A program made the position numbers and the translations under genes. From Cricetomys ansorgei (taxonomy: Eukaryota > Chordata > Mammalia > Rodentia > Nesomyidae): a stretch of 64,000 nt of DNA. The stretch covers positions 62,001 through 126,000 of the forward strand of contig JAMJFZ010001134.1 of assembly GCA_026225945.1 (NCBI GenBank). The letters are read 5' to 3'. This document shows positions 23,301-34,019 of this stretch, one piece after another (position 1 is the stretch's first letter; every line of letters starts with the position of its first letter). A model generated the notes under the pieces. The model made no database searches. It had not been told where the DNA came from and saw only the letters and a list, made by a program, of their open reading frames with translations.

Positions 23301-23570
23301 CATGCATACATGCAAACTCTTCCAAACATCAGCAAAAGCAACCACTATACTGGCCAGTGCTCTAATGCTCAGTGAAACCCTGATCATCTGAGCTCAGGTG
23401 TTTTTATTGATCCTGAATTCCTCAGGTGTTCTACTGATAGCATATGAAAATCATGACTAATCGAACATCTCAGCATGTAAATCCAAAACTTGCAGACATC
23501 ACAAACACTAAGCCCTGACAGAACCTCATCCACCATTGCACAAAAACAATTGATTTATGATTAACTAAAA
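23301..23570 (-). mobile_element. LTR-like end (5' LTR) of an antisense element
   Basis: Direct repeat of 22044-22350: shared 'aaccact', 'ctgaattcctcaggtgttct' (23413-23432), 'catgactaatcgaacatc' (23452-23469) and 'aaatccaaaacttgcagaca' (23480-23499). The minus-strand polyadenylation signal is TTTATT at 23403-23408. Divergence between the two LTRs is large, so insertion is old. Confidence 0.6.
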
Positions 23571-23789
23571 ATAAATTTCTCTAATAATTCAGTGTTGAAG
23601 AGTGTTGGTATTAGATAAAAATAAGAAAAATCAAAATTCTTATCTATTTAAAATTGGAGTGACTCGGTAGAGGTTCCATGGAGGCACTTAGTAGATAATG
23701 GAAAGAAAAAAAAAACAAAGAGATAAAATTAAAATTATATTAATATGATATATTGTGGAATTTCAAGAAATTGTTTTATGCACTGTGGC
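23571..23789. other. Spacer between inverted LTR copies
   Basis: AT-rich, no feature. It forms the loop between an antisense and a sense LTR copy. Confidence 0.35.
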
Positions 23790-24065
23790 TTTAGAGGATA
23801 TTTTCAGTCTTGGCATTTTTTGATGTCTGCAGGTGTTTGATTTCTGTGGGGGAAGTTTGTTTGATAATGATCTTCATGTGATCAGTAGAATATCAAATCA
23901 GTTACAAATAAATAAAAAAACACATGTGAGTTCAGATGCTCAGGGACCCACCGTTGAGAATTACATTGGCTGTGACAATGGTCCCCTGCTGAGCTGTGGC
24001 ATATTCCACATATAAAAATGTCTCTTTGACTTCAAATCTGAGCTGCAACAGCAAAGTACAACTAA
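23790..24065 (+). mobile_element. LTR-like element, sense copy
   Basis: Same family and orientation as 1395-1722: 'ttggcattttttgatgtctg' (23811-23830), 'gatcttcatgtgatcagtag' (23869-23888), AATAAA at 23911-23916, 'gtgagttcagatgctcaggg' (23926-23945), and a 'ggctgtgacaatggtcccc' block. No internal region follows, so it is a solo LTR or remnant. Confidence 0.55.
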
Positions 24066-25469
24066 AAAAAATGTGATTAATACATTGAGTGCTTTTTTAT
24101 TTGTCCTGTGTTTTTATTTCATAGATCTATTTCTTAAATCAAAATACTTCCTATGAGAAGAAAACATGGTTATGACTAACTTTGATGCAAGAAGTTGGTA
24201 GGCTTTGAATTAGGAAATGAAAAATAAGTGTTTTGGTTACACAAGACACTAAAATGCATAGAAAACACATTAATCAATAAATGGAGTATTTTTCTTGGAA
24301 CTGTTTAGCGCAAAACAAATTTAATTTTTAATTACCCTATTCTCTCTCTGTTTCCATTCTGTCTGTAGTTTTTGGTCATTGGTCTATCAATTTTCTATGG
24401 TGTCTGATAATTCCTTTTGTATGTTAGTATTGATTGTATATAGAGAAGAGCTTTATTTTTACTTATTAAGCAGTCATGTAATTGTACTTTGATACACAGG
24501 CACACATATATACACATACAAATATTAGATGGAGAAAGACTATACAGTATTCTTTCACATACATCTTTAACAGAGATTAACAAAGGAATAATATACTCCT
24601 TTGAATCCAGTAAGTAAAGAATATCACTCACAGTTGTACATATGTGATCAGCATATATCCCTGAATTGCTTGTAAGGGTTTTGTAATATTTGTTGTTTAA
24701 GGTTACTTTGAAGCTATTGTCACAATACTGTGAATGTTTACAACACACATATACATACATTACATTCTGTGTATTAAGGGTGCAGTTTTAAAGCTATGTA
24801 AATATGTTATGCTGTAACTAATGACAATATTTATAGACCAATATAGTACAAGGTTGATTATATTGTTTTAATAAGTAAAGATTAAACTTAATGGTTTGAA
24901 TATAAAATAAGAGGATAGTTTGAGTACATAGTCTTAATCTCCATACATGTTATTTAATTTGTTTTCATGTCTGACAAAGGCTAACACTCCTCAAATCAAA
25001 AAGAATGTTCAGAAATTGATGCTATCAAGAGAATTGCATTGTCATTTTAGTTTAACTCAGTCATGTAAACAGAAATGTGCATACTTGAATAAAGGAATAG
25101 CCTAAGATCTAGTATGATATTTTATGATTGTGTAAATAGTAGTCTTCTTAATTAACAAGCATAAATGAATAAAATGAATAAATATATCAATTAATGGACA
25201 AATACAATTGAATTTCATTATGTGTTTTAAGTCATTTATTTTGAAGTTATATCATTCAATGATATTACATAATAAGATTCATATTTGCAATGTGTAAATC
25301 ATTTGTCTTCATATTTTTTGTGCATTGTAGACACCATTTCATATATACTCACTCCAACGTAATTGTTGTTTAAATGTAGTGTCCTAATTATTTGAATCCT
25401 GGAAAATTATGCTATCAAGTTACATACAAACTTATATAGATGGAATCCTATCATGTGACTTATTCCTTA
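24066..25469. other. Unrecognised AT-rich intergenic sequence
   Basis: No gene. The 121-codon minus-strand frame at 24395-24760 is interspersed with tat/aca-rich sequence and has no recognisable domain. Confidence 0.35.
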
Positions 25470-25914
25470 GAAGTCTTTCAACATTTTCCCTAACCTTCAA
25501 AGAAATTCACTTATGCTTTTAAAACATAATGCATTTTATACCACTTCACATAATTTAAAATTTTATTTGCAGTCTCCTGCATTATACAAATATCAAAACT
25601 AATTTTATTAGCATTGCTTCCATGGAATTAATTCATAAATATTATTTTTGAAGACCTTTTTGTCCAATTATTCGTTCAACTTTCCCTTCCATCTTGACCT
25701 CCAAAATAAAAAGCTTTTCCTTGGCGGTTCAGGTGGGAGAATAGCTAATTCTACCCTCAGACCTTTTAATGGCCATAATGGCAATTTTCAGGCCCACAAT
25801 TGGGTCCCTTCTCCAGAATATTAAAAGGAGGAGGAGAGAATATTCCTACAGTCTTATGCAATTCTGTAGAGCCTTGTCCTGCTACCACAAACTGTGTATA
25901 AAGTGTCTGGCATT

Positions 25915-26339
25915 CCAATAGTACAAGTCATTGAGGACAGGACCAGACTGTCCCGCTCGGGGCTGAACGGGATGGTGAGTATCGAAGGCCCGACCACTCA
26001 CCCAGCAGAAGACAGGCACACACGAGCCGGGAGAACTGTCAAAGCAGGAACTCACTTTTATTATTACAAGCCGCCTTTTTGTAGGCTGAGGGTAAATGGG
26101 AGTGTCTAGGAGATGAGGAGAGATGACCTAAGATGTGAGGTAACGTGGAGTGAGTGGGGAAAGCCAGTAAGACTTTTGCATGTAGCAGTTACTAAGCAGA
26201 GTCACCACCAGAATAGGCTATGCTTAGTCATCGTTATGCAGAATTAGAGTCACCAAGACAGGTCTCTAAACTCCAGCTTGGTTTGAGTTTGGACCACAGG
26301 ACCCTCACCAGGCCATGAGGCCCAACCTAAAGAACCACA
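25915..26339 (-). mobile_element. Solo LTR, ERVK/IAP-like, antisense
   Basis: The most GC- and CpG-rich stretch of the window (25955-26040). Read on the minus strand, it begins TGTGG at 26339, has a TATA-like 'tacaaaaaggc' around 26075-26085, and a polyadenylation signal (TTTATT on the plus strand at 26057-26062) followed by a CpG-rich R/U5. The paralogous block at 37.9 kb lacks it. The U5 edge is unclear: it lies between about 25915 and the 'tgtcccgctc' at 25949. No second LTR or internal genes are present, as expected after LTR-LTR recombination. The 71-codon plus frame at 25894-26109 is a shadow. The family name is inference. Confidence 0.7.
26057..26085 (-). promoter_or_regulatory. LTR core promoter/poly(A) region on minus strand
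   Basis: Inside the solo LTR, a TATA-like box and an AATAAA lie about 20-30 bp apart on the minus strand, the compact arrangement of betaretrovirus-like LTRs. If active it would drive transcription leftward. Activity is not shown by sequence. Confidence 0.35.
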
Positions 26340-26745
26340 ATTTTCGCAGTTTATGATGCTGTTTTCCTAATGCCTTCTTTCAGACAGCTATGCCACCAGG
26401 ATAACTAGCAAACAAAAATGCATTGCGTTCATTTTGAATTGATTGCATAATACAGCTCATGTTGCAATTTGAATTCACAGTGAGATTAAAATTAATTGAA
26501 CTAATTTTTCATTTGAGAGAGGCTATCACTGAAAGATAGCTTCTGTTTTATGGATAGGACCTTGTGTCTGCTTATTTGTCAGCACTGGGACACCACTAGT
26601 TTTCATTTCTGTGAAAGCACTGAGATTTACGCCAGAGTTTCTGTGGTTTCTTGTGTGTCTATCTGGCTACTGTTAGAAGACCTCTTTCCTGGATATCCTT
26701 CACCTGAGCTTTCCCTAGAATTAGTGTTTGTTTAAAAAGTGTTTT

Positions 26746-26885
26746 ACTGTGATTGTATTTGTTGAAAAGATAAGCTTCTTCAGTCAGGGATTAGTGCTAC
26801 ACCTATTTGTTAGTCCAGTGGTATTTAGAATAGAGTTATGAATAACCTGGTCTAGTGAAATGATGGTAGGGCATTCTCTGTGATT
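26746..26885 (-). repeat. LINE-1 3' UTR fragment, antisense, left of gag insertion
   Basis: Same L1 blocks as 35195-35290 and 57060-57170 (agcttcttcagtcaggg, tatttagaatagagtta). In copy C at 35 kb the L1 runs on without interruption, which fixes this as the left side of an insertion. Confidence 0.6.
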
Positions 26886-27865
26886 ATTTGACATCCATTA
26901 TAAATGAGTGATGTATAGACATTAAAAGAAGCTGTGGTAGCATACACTATGCCTTCAGCTTATGTCCAGCAGGTGCTGATTTATTGGACAGTCCAGCATC
27001 AAATGATCACATAAGATTGGAAAGGATAATCACTATCATATTAGAGGCTGGACCTCAGCTTCAGTGGTTTACATATTGATGAGAAGAGGCAATATGTATG
27101 GAGCAGCATGACAAGACAATGGGAATAAGTAAAAACCCAGACCAGGTAGTTGGTGAGTGTCACTATACAGAATTACAAGAGCAGGTTTGGTTTGATGATG
27201 TGACCATAAACCAATGTTATTTGGCAGCTTTGAGGGCTTAGGAATAGGTAGACGATTCAGGCAAAAAGTAAATTTCCTTTAGCAAGATCATTCAAGGCTC
27301 AATAGAGTTCTTCACAGATTTTCTGCAAGGACTATCGGGAGCCACAACAGTGTCTATCTCAGACCCTAAAGATCAAAGTGAACATCAAGACTACGGCAAT
27401 TGAAAAAGGTTTTTACAACTCCTAAAGAAAAAATCTGCACCCATGGTGCAGTGGATTCGAGCTACTGTAGATATATATTCAAATACTTATATGGCCACTG
27501 TCATAAGAGAATCAGTAGTTAAGGGACAAAAATATCACAATTCCTGCAGTTTTAATTGTAGGAGATACATCCACTTGCAAAGGGAGTATATCTGAGTTGT
27601 TTCCAAAGACCATAGTTACTTTAAGGATAAGTCAGAGAAAAGAACCCTATTGCCTAGGGGTTGCAGATTATGTAGAAAGGGTCAACACTTGACTTTTAAT
27701 AACACAGAAGTATAAGGAGGAATCCCTTGCCCTTGCTGTTGTGAAATACCACAGGGAGCTCTTCTCAGTACAAAAAGTAAAAAAGTCACTTAATATCAGG
27801 ACGTAATTACGATACAGACTGGGAAACATAAACACTGTATGGGATATCTGACTATCACAGTAGTT
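26886..27865 (+). pseudogene. Endogenous betaretrovirus-like (ERVK) gag fragment
   Basis: Fossil capsid-nucleocapsid region. A capsid major-homology-like segment lies around 27290-27335. It is followed by a conserved capsid C-terminal block at 27439-27480 (reads P-M-V-Q-W-I-R-A) and then two CCHC zinc-knuckle remnants. In knuckle 1 (27548-27589) the first Cys is replaced by Ser and the last Cys by Tyr. Knuckle 2 (27662-27700) keeps C-x2-C-x4-H but lacks the final Cys. Stops and frameshifts break it throughout; no LTR, pro, pol or env is attached. It is inserted in an antisense L1. Family level is ERVK-like; subfamily not determined. Confidence 0.75.
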
Positions 27866-28060
27866 CGAGGTAGTTCACTAGGTTTCCTTCTTTTATTATT
27901 TACCTCTTGTAGGGTAGGACTTACGTGCAGTCATAGAGATGTTGTTTACTTACAGGATATGAGGGCCTTCATTGCAAATGTAGGAATATTGTCTACACTG
28001 GTCATTGTCTAGCCAAACTTCATCAAACAATATTTGACCATTGAATGTTTGATATTTTTT
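27866..28060 (-). repeat. LINE-1 3' UTR fragment, antisense, right of gag insertion
   Basis: Continues the L1 of 26746-26885. 'aggtttccttcttttattat' (27880-27899) and 'gggtagg' match copy C at 35331-35372 and copy D at 58190-58226. Confidence 0.6.
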
Positions 28061-28195
28061 ATTGGAGATATAAACTACAATCTAGCCTGTATTGACACAA
28101 ACCTCACTATACTTACCAGATTTACATTAAGTATGTAAAAGCCCACCGGTCCTTGCTTCTGAGTACTGGCATATTAGGTATACATTAAAATTCTT
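28061..28195 (-). repeat. B1-like SINE, antisense, strongly diverged
   Basis: Order of reverse-complement B1 landmarks: 'tattggagatataaac', 'ctcactatacttaccagatt' (28103-28122), 'ccttgcttctgagtactggc' (28151-28170), 'ttaggtatacat'. The same diverged copy occurs at 35535-35668 and 58383-58500, so it was duplicated with its flanks. Confidence 0.6.
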
Positions 28196-29190
28196 GGCTG
28201 AAACCTCAACATTATTGTTTACATTTAAATAAATTTTGTTTTAAAATAAACTTGAGCCTCAAGACTCTGCCTCCTTTGCCAGATTGGAAAATCAAATCAC
28301 ATTTCAGTCTCTAATTGTGGGGTTGATTTTGGTGCAATGATAAGCATCCTGTCTTGTTCAACTCATACTTCTTCTTTATCTTTGACTTTTGTAGTCTCTA
28401 CTACATGGTGACCTGACTTTATTCAAGTGAATAACCACCCTATATGAAAGTTGTAATAGACCCTATGAATACTTCTGATTTTTAACATTTAAGGCCATAC
28501 TACTCACATGTTCCATCTTGTAAGCCTTAGAATTTAGAAGATCATTCATTCATGAAAAATATTAAAAACCAGATGAAAACATGCCATATGTTCAGTGTGA
28601 AATACGTTTGTTTATTTGATATTATACTAAAGTAAAATTATCTTCTAATTTATCTTCAAAATATGTTGCTATCCTGGTCAGACAGAAAATGGATCCAAAA
28701 ACCTTCATGGAGTGTTCTTTGCCCTAGAATTTCTATTTTAATAATAAACATTTACTAAGGGACAAAAATTATAAAAAATGTCTGCTCTTACAATTGGAAA
28801 GACCAGATGAGCACAGACATCAGCAGGGTTAATTCCTTCTCTTTGCTGTGAAAGACAATTTTAGCAAGTCTTCTCTTCTAGTTTATACAAGTGAGATAAC
28901 AATTTTTGTGTTGTATGATTTCTTTCCCTGCCATTTGGTCCAAAAATCATCCTGACAATAGATGAACCACTGTCGCCAATGTTGACTCTCGTTACATGGA
29001 GAGTAGAAATATTTGGGACAATCTAGGCAACAGACACATCATTACACTTGATATGTGCAAAGATTTTTTTCAAATAAAATTGTGCTGTGATACAGTAAAA
29101 TGCCACACTCTGCCACAAATATGTTGTGGAAAATACTCTTGACAAATTGATACACTTGAATTGGAGACAAACTCACATTTGTTGCATACT
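28196..29190. other. Duplicated non-repeat-looking sequence within copy A
   Basis: Aligned over its length with 58500-59498. No exon structure or domain recognised; frames are broken differently in the two copies. Confidence 0.5.
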
Positions 29191-29246
<56 letters not shown>

Positions 29247-29250
29247 ATGA
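29191..29250 (+). repeat. (GA)n microsatellite
   Basis: About 60 bp of GA with one aaag interruption. Its paralogue is 59499-59547. Confidence 0.95.
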
Positions 29251-29779
29251 GACTATCGGAAAGCATAATCTCAAAGACACAATATTGAACCAATTCCTAG
29301 ATTTTAGCTGGACTCAGTGGCTCATGACTCTTCATGAGATAGAATTGGAGCCTCTTCAAATGTTTGAAGGAGTTATCACACAATGACTACATCAATCTTG
29401 CTCATATATTCACCTATGAAAATATGTTCAACATTCTCTGCCCAGCTGAATAGTATCTAGGATCTCTCCAAAGCTGGTAGATTTATTAAATGTATCCAGA
29501 GTTCTTAAATTCATAATTGCAAAGTTAATAGGAAGTACCTTTTCCCAATGCACCATGAGAAGACCATTTCTGTGATCATAAGTACTGGATTTTTATCAGC
29601 AATCATTTCTTGCTTTGTGGGTACATGTTTCAACTTTCCAAAAACTTGACATTCAGATTTTATCTCTGAATTTATCACTGTGAAATGCATTTTCTCATTT
29701 AAATATCCAAGCAATCATACTTTGCTGTTAAGTTCTTTCTCTGATTATTTGGGTCATCTCTTTTTCTTCTTGCCAACTT
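29251..29779. other. Duplicated sequence of unknown type within copy A
   Basis: Paralogous to 59548-60104. 'gctggactcagtggct' (29308-29323) is shared. No gene: the plus frame crossing the (GA)n (29126-29386) encodes an Arg/Glu run from the microsatellite. Confidence 0.45.
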
Positions 29780-30130
29780 GGCCAAAAGCTTATCTAACTG
29801 TCTTCTTTACAACATTAATGAATCAACTGCAATATGCAGAATTAGCCTACCTTGGGTAAAAGTCCCCTTATTTGTTGGCAAATGTAGAGTTCTCAACATT
29901 GAAGCAATATATACAATCAACAAAAACACATTAACCATACTGTATGAAAATATTTTATATAAACATGCATAGGCATTATGTATATATATGTAACAATAAC
30001 AACCAATAAAAACAGAATACCAACTGGAGAGTAAGGGGCATATGAGAGAATTTTGATGGACAGTAGTGGCGGTATGGAAGAAAGAGCATGTGGGAAAGCA
30101 ACTTAATAGTATTTCTTTTAAAAAATGCTT
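29780..30130 (+). repeat. LINE-1 3' UTR terminal part, sense
   Basis: Carries the tat/ata-rich stretch then 'gtaacaataacaacca' (29989-30004) and 'gagag.attttgatgga' typical of the end of rodent L1 3' UTRs. Shared with 60105-60430 and, more distantly, 63600-63860. Confidence 0.5.
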
Positions 30131-30211
30131 GACTCCTTTACAGGCTAATTTCAAAATATCCACAATTATAAAGAGGCTTTTTTCCAATGTATGCTGGTCC
30201 AGATAAACCAT
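29807..30211 (-). other. Antisense open frame over L1 3' UTR (134 codons)
   Basis: Hydrophobic, Tyr/Cys/His-rich translation. Homologous frames are open in the same phase at 60105-60437 (110 codons) and, more distantly, at 63444-63938 (164 codons). The most probable explanation is shared L1 ancestry with AT-poor-stop composition, not a gene. Confidence 0.4.
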
Positions 30212-31370
30212 GGATGTATATTTTCAAGAAGAGCAGCTACAAACTTAGTCATAATAAGATGTAACATGGACATTGGACATATAAAAACTTCTCTTTCTGA
30301 AATCACTAATGAAATGTTGCTTTAAACCAGGAATTTAAAAAGGCTGTAGAGGGGAATCAAAACCTGATCAATCTTTAGATATTTGGGGCACTGAGACATA
30401 TACGTTAAGTAGTAAATTGAAATAACCCATGTTCTACTCCAGCAAAAACATGGGAATGTCAAGGAACCTTTTCTGTTATACCTAAGTGAGAAGATGAGAG
30501 AAGAACACAATAAAAAAATAAATGTATTCTGACTTCAATCTGAATAGATGATGACAATTGAATTAGATGATACAGGAATTCAAAGTCAAAGGAACAGCAT
30601 GAGGTTGGAAAATCAGAAGATATTCATAACTTATCCAAAAATTTAATAATATTCACTTTTCATAGTAATCGTGTTTGATTAATCTTGGTGTGGTTAAACC
30701 ATAGATTTCTTTATAAAATTATAACTTTACAGTGTAATGATGTTGAAATATATATGCTAATTTAGGAATACTAAACATACACTGTTTACTGAAAAAGTGA
30801 AGGAGCATGTTGTTAATACTTATTGCAGATGGTTTTGGATAAAAAATTGTCAAAATTTTTATTCATCACAATTTACTTGTATTTACAAAAACTCAAAATC
30901 TGCATTCAGACCTTTCTAAATCATTTTCCAGAAAAATGTAGAACTACATGCAGGAAAGTCAGAGATTCTTATATTTAATAAATGAAACAGGAGAAATTTA
31001 GAATAACTGGTCAGAAGGAGCTTTAAAATTTGGGTATTGGAGTGATGAAAGATTCCTTAGGGACAAATCATTGAGTGTATGCATAGCCTTATTAAGACAA
31101 GAGAATCAGAGTAAGAGAGGTAAAACTTATCAAATATTAGATATTTGGACCTTTGAGATACATGGAGGAGATGGTTAAAAGAAAATTCATACATTTGAAG
31201 AATATATCTCAAATTATCATATATAACAGCACATGCATTCACAATGTATAAATAAAAAAATCTCTAGTAGCATTTATGAATTGAAACATGACAAATATTT
31301 TTCAGTGAGATACTACATATGTCTGTCAAATTCAACGAAATAAAACAATCATGGTACTTTTATATCTTCA
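30201..31370. other. Unrecognised AT-rich intergenic sequence
   Basis: No gene, no familiar repeat. It lies between duplicated blocks and has no obvious counterpart after 60440. Confidence 0.35.
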
Positions 31371-32725
31371 AATGCGTTTTAATATGATTAGGTCCCACTG
31401 GTGAGCTGTTCTTTATATTCAGAGTTAGAATATTTGCCTGAACTTGGCCTGTCTGATGGGATGCATAGATGAGAACATTTACTATGAGATTATTCCCATT
31501 CTTCCTGAACTAGAGTCTTTTTATCAGTATGGTATTTCAATAGTGTGAGCTCTACCATTTCCCTTTATTCCCACTGGTGAGGCCATTAGGGTATAAGAGT
31601 TATTTACAAAGGCATGGTCACACATGTAACTGTGATTAAATTCATAGAGTCACAAAATAAAACTAAAATAAGTGATATTTTGAAAGTTACTTGATTTTTG
31701 TGGGGTTTCTGACAACCTTGGTATGTAGATGTGAGACATCTGAGTTAATAATTTCCCTAGTGTGAAATCTTGAAGGATAATTTTCTAAAACATAAAATAC
31801 CTTCCTGATTATGTCGGAGATAATCAACTCTTTCAATAAATGGAAAAACAAGTTGTAAAGAACTGATTGAAATTTGAAATCTTTAGACAATCTGTAAAAT
31901 CACATTCACAGCATTTGGCCTGTATATCACAGCTAGCCTTTCTTCCATGCAAACTTTCCACTCTGTCCCAAGAAGCAATCTTCAGCTTTGTGAACTTCAT
32001 AGAATGTGTGTATTCACTGAAAATGTAGAATTCTGAAAGTAAGAATGAAAGGGTCACACACTCCTTTTCATTATTTCTTTCTGTTCTTTTATTTTCTGTC
32101 ATGAATGAATAGGAATGATGGAGGTTCCCCTTTATAATCCAATTACATAAGATGATATACTTCTGTTTATTGACCTTTTCTAACCAAATGGATGACTCAC
32201 TTACTTCTTCTTTTTATCTGTACCAATCTACTGTATTTCTTGCCTTGATGCTAAGGACTACTATCAACAAAGGAAGCCATAATGCACAAAAACTTAGCAA
32301 TATGATCATTATGGTTTGCTTTGAGATTAGTTTATATTTCCAGAAGGAATGAAATCAATTGTTATATTAATTATCTATACTCCTTTGTAAAAAATTATTA
32401 TTTGTTACTACTTGATGTGTATACTTTTCATTAATGATACTAAAGATTTCTTCATAATTCTTAAAGCTTATGCTCTTTTTCCAATGTGTGCCTCAAGTCC
32501 CAAATATCTACATTTTTATAAACATTACCTCTCCTCCCCTGCCTCTCTGTCCTGTGTAAGACAATGTAATAATTAATTGGTGATTCCCATGAAAAAATTT
32601 CCTAAATCAGGTGTCCATTTTTTTTAAATTTCAGTGATAGTTTCTCATACATTTTTGTTGTAAATCCATAGGTCTATGATTCACCTGGATGCAGTTGTAC
32701 TTTTCAAAGGAAGATGACATGAGGT

Positions 32726-33780
32726 TTTTTTTTTAATTACAGATCTTTCTTTTTATTTCTTAATTTTCCTTAATTTCATTTTTGCCCTGTGGACTATACA
32801 TCCAGACGGCAGGCTCCCCTCCCTACACTACTCCAAGTTCTTCCCCATCTTCCCTGTCCCTCAGATACACCTATGCTCCTATCCTGATTTTCTAAAAAAA
32901 AAGAAAATCAGAACATACCATGTAACATGGCCCATATGGGAGGTAAATATGTCAGAAAACTACCACTTAAACTTGTAGGAGTTCTATAAGAATATGTAGC
33001 ATAATACCCTTACAATATATGTTGGGAACCTACCAAAGACCCATGGAAGCTCCCTGACAACTGTTTCTGTCTCTGTGAGCAACGATGTGTCTTGGACAGT
33101 TGATTTCATGAGGCATGTCTCCTACTGCGTTCAACATTTTAGTCCCCACAATTTCTGTCTGCTGTCTTATCCCTTGTTTTGTAACCTCCACCCAATGTTC
33201 GGCCATGGGACTCTCTAACTGCTCCCATTAGTTACAAGAGGAAGCTTCTCTGATGAAGATTAGACTATACACTGATCTATGAATAAAGCCAAACTTCATT
33301 ATGAATCATCTATGGGATATCCAGAGTCTGGTTGCTCGCCATCCCTGCAGTGTCAATCATCTGTTACACCTCTTGTTTGTTGCCTGTCCATTGGCCCCAA
33401 ACATCTCGAAGACAGAGCAATTAGTAGGTCGAAGCTTTTGTGTCTTAGTTGGGGTCCCAGTAGCACTACTGTAAGCCTTTCCTGGTTATAGAAGTTGGCC
33501 AATACAAGATCCGTATTCCACATTACTAAGATTTTTCGCTATGGTCACCCTTGTGAAAGCAGTGAGTTTTTACAGTACTAGTTTTGAAGTGTACCTCCAT
33601 AATATCTTCCAATTCCAGTCTGTATTCCCTATATTATCTGCCTATTATCCTTTTCCCAAAGATGATCCTTTCCCATCCTCCCCCAGTTAACAAAATTTGT
33701 TCTATATCCCCTACACAGAGAGATCCACAAGTTTTACTGGGCCACTCCTTTAACAATGCTGTAAAAATAATTTTGATTTC
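32726..33780 (-). repeat. LINE-1 3' end, antisense
   Basis: T-run at 32726-32735 (the poly(A) of an antisense L1) followed by the pyrimidine-rich block and the 3' UTR/ORF2-end series: 'agacccatggaagctccctg' (33037-33056), 'tctctgatgaagattagact' (33248-33267), 'ttggggtcccagtagcacta' (33448-33467), and 'cagagagatccacaag' (33715-33730). Both copies of the host duplication carry it, so insertion preceded duplication. Confidence 0.75.
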
Positions 33781-34019
33781 ATGATTTGCAAAATCCTTTT
33801 CATTAAATACCTATTGACAATTTGCCACCTTACATTTTGTAAAATAACTATATTTTATTTTTTCCAAATTTAATATCTACAATTAGATTCCATCACTTTG
33901 TCTAAAAAATGAGTTTTCTTAATCACAAACCATGATTTAGTCAGGAAAAGATGAATTGATCATGAGAGTCTTAAAAACAAGTATTCATTATCTTCAGTTA
34001 AGTGATAAGTCATGTCAGA

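Larger units (their letters stand above)
25470..26745 (+). repeat. Duplicated block (filled-site copy)
   Basis: 25490-25910 and 26340-26740 align in order with 37500-38200; the ~425 bp between them (LTR) have no counterpart there. Anchors include 'ttccatggaatta' at 25618-25630, 'gagaatagctaattctac' at 25737-25754, 'aacaaaaatgc' at 26411-26421 and 'tgtgtctatctggct' at 26655-26669. Confidence 0.75.
26746..30200 (+). repeat. Segmental duplication, copy A
   Basis: Aligns end to end, in direct orientation, with 57070-60440. Shared features in the same order: antisense L1 piece, ERV gag remnant, antisense L1 piece, B1, unique-looking sequence, (GA)n, and sense L1 3' UTR. One invariant anchor is 'acccatggtgcagtggattc' at 27439-27458 and at 57749-57768. 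Confidence 0.9.

Noticed and set aside
24395..24760. 121-codon minus-strand frame as a possible gene
   Set aside because: No recognisable domain and AT-rich chance-like composition; nothing in the window supports it as conserved.
25690..25860. GC-richer segment with AATAAA-like sequence considered as an exon or another LTR
   Set aside because: It is shared with 37.68-37.86 kb but lacks LTR ends, open frames or splice signals that I can defend; left as part of the duplicated block.
29126..29386. Arg/Glu-repeat proteins at 29126-29386 and 59435-59716
   Set aside because: The repeat is the (GA)n microsatellite. Flanking residues are not constrained in a protein-like way, and tract lengths differ between paralogues.
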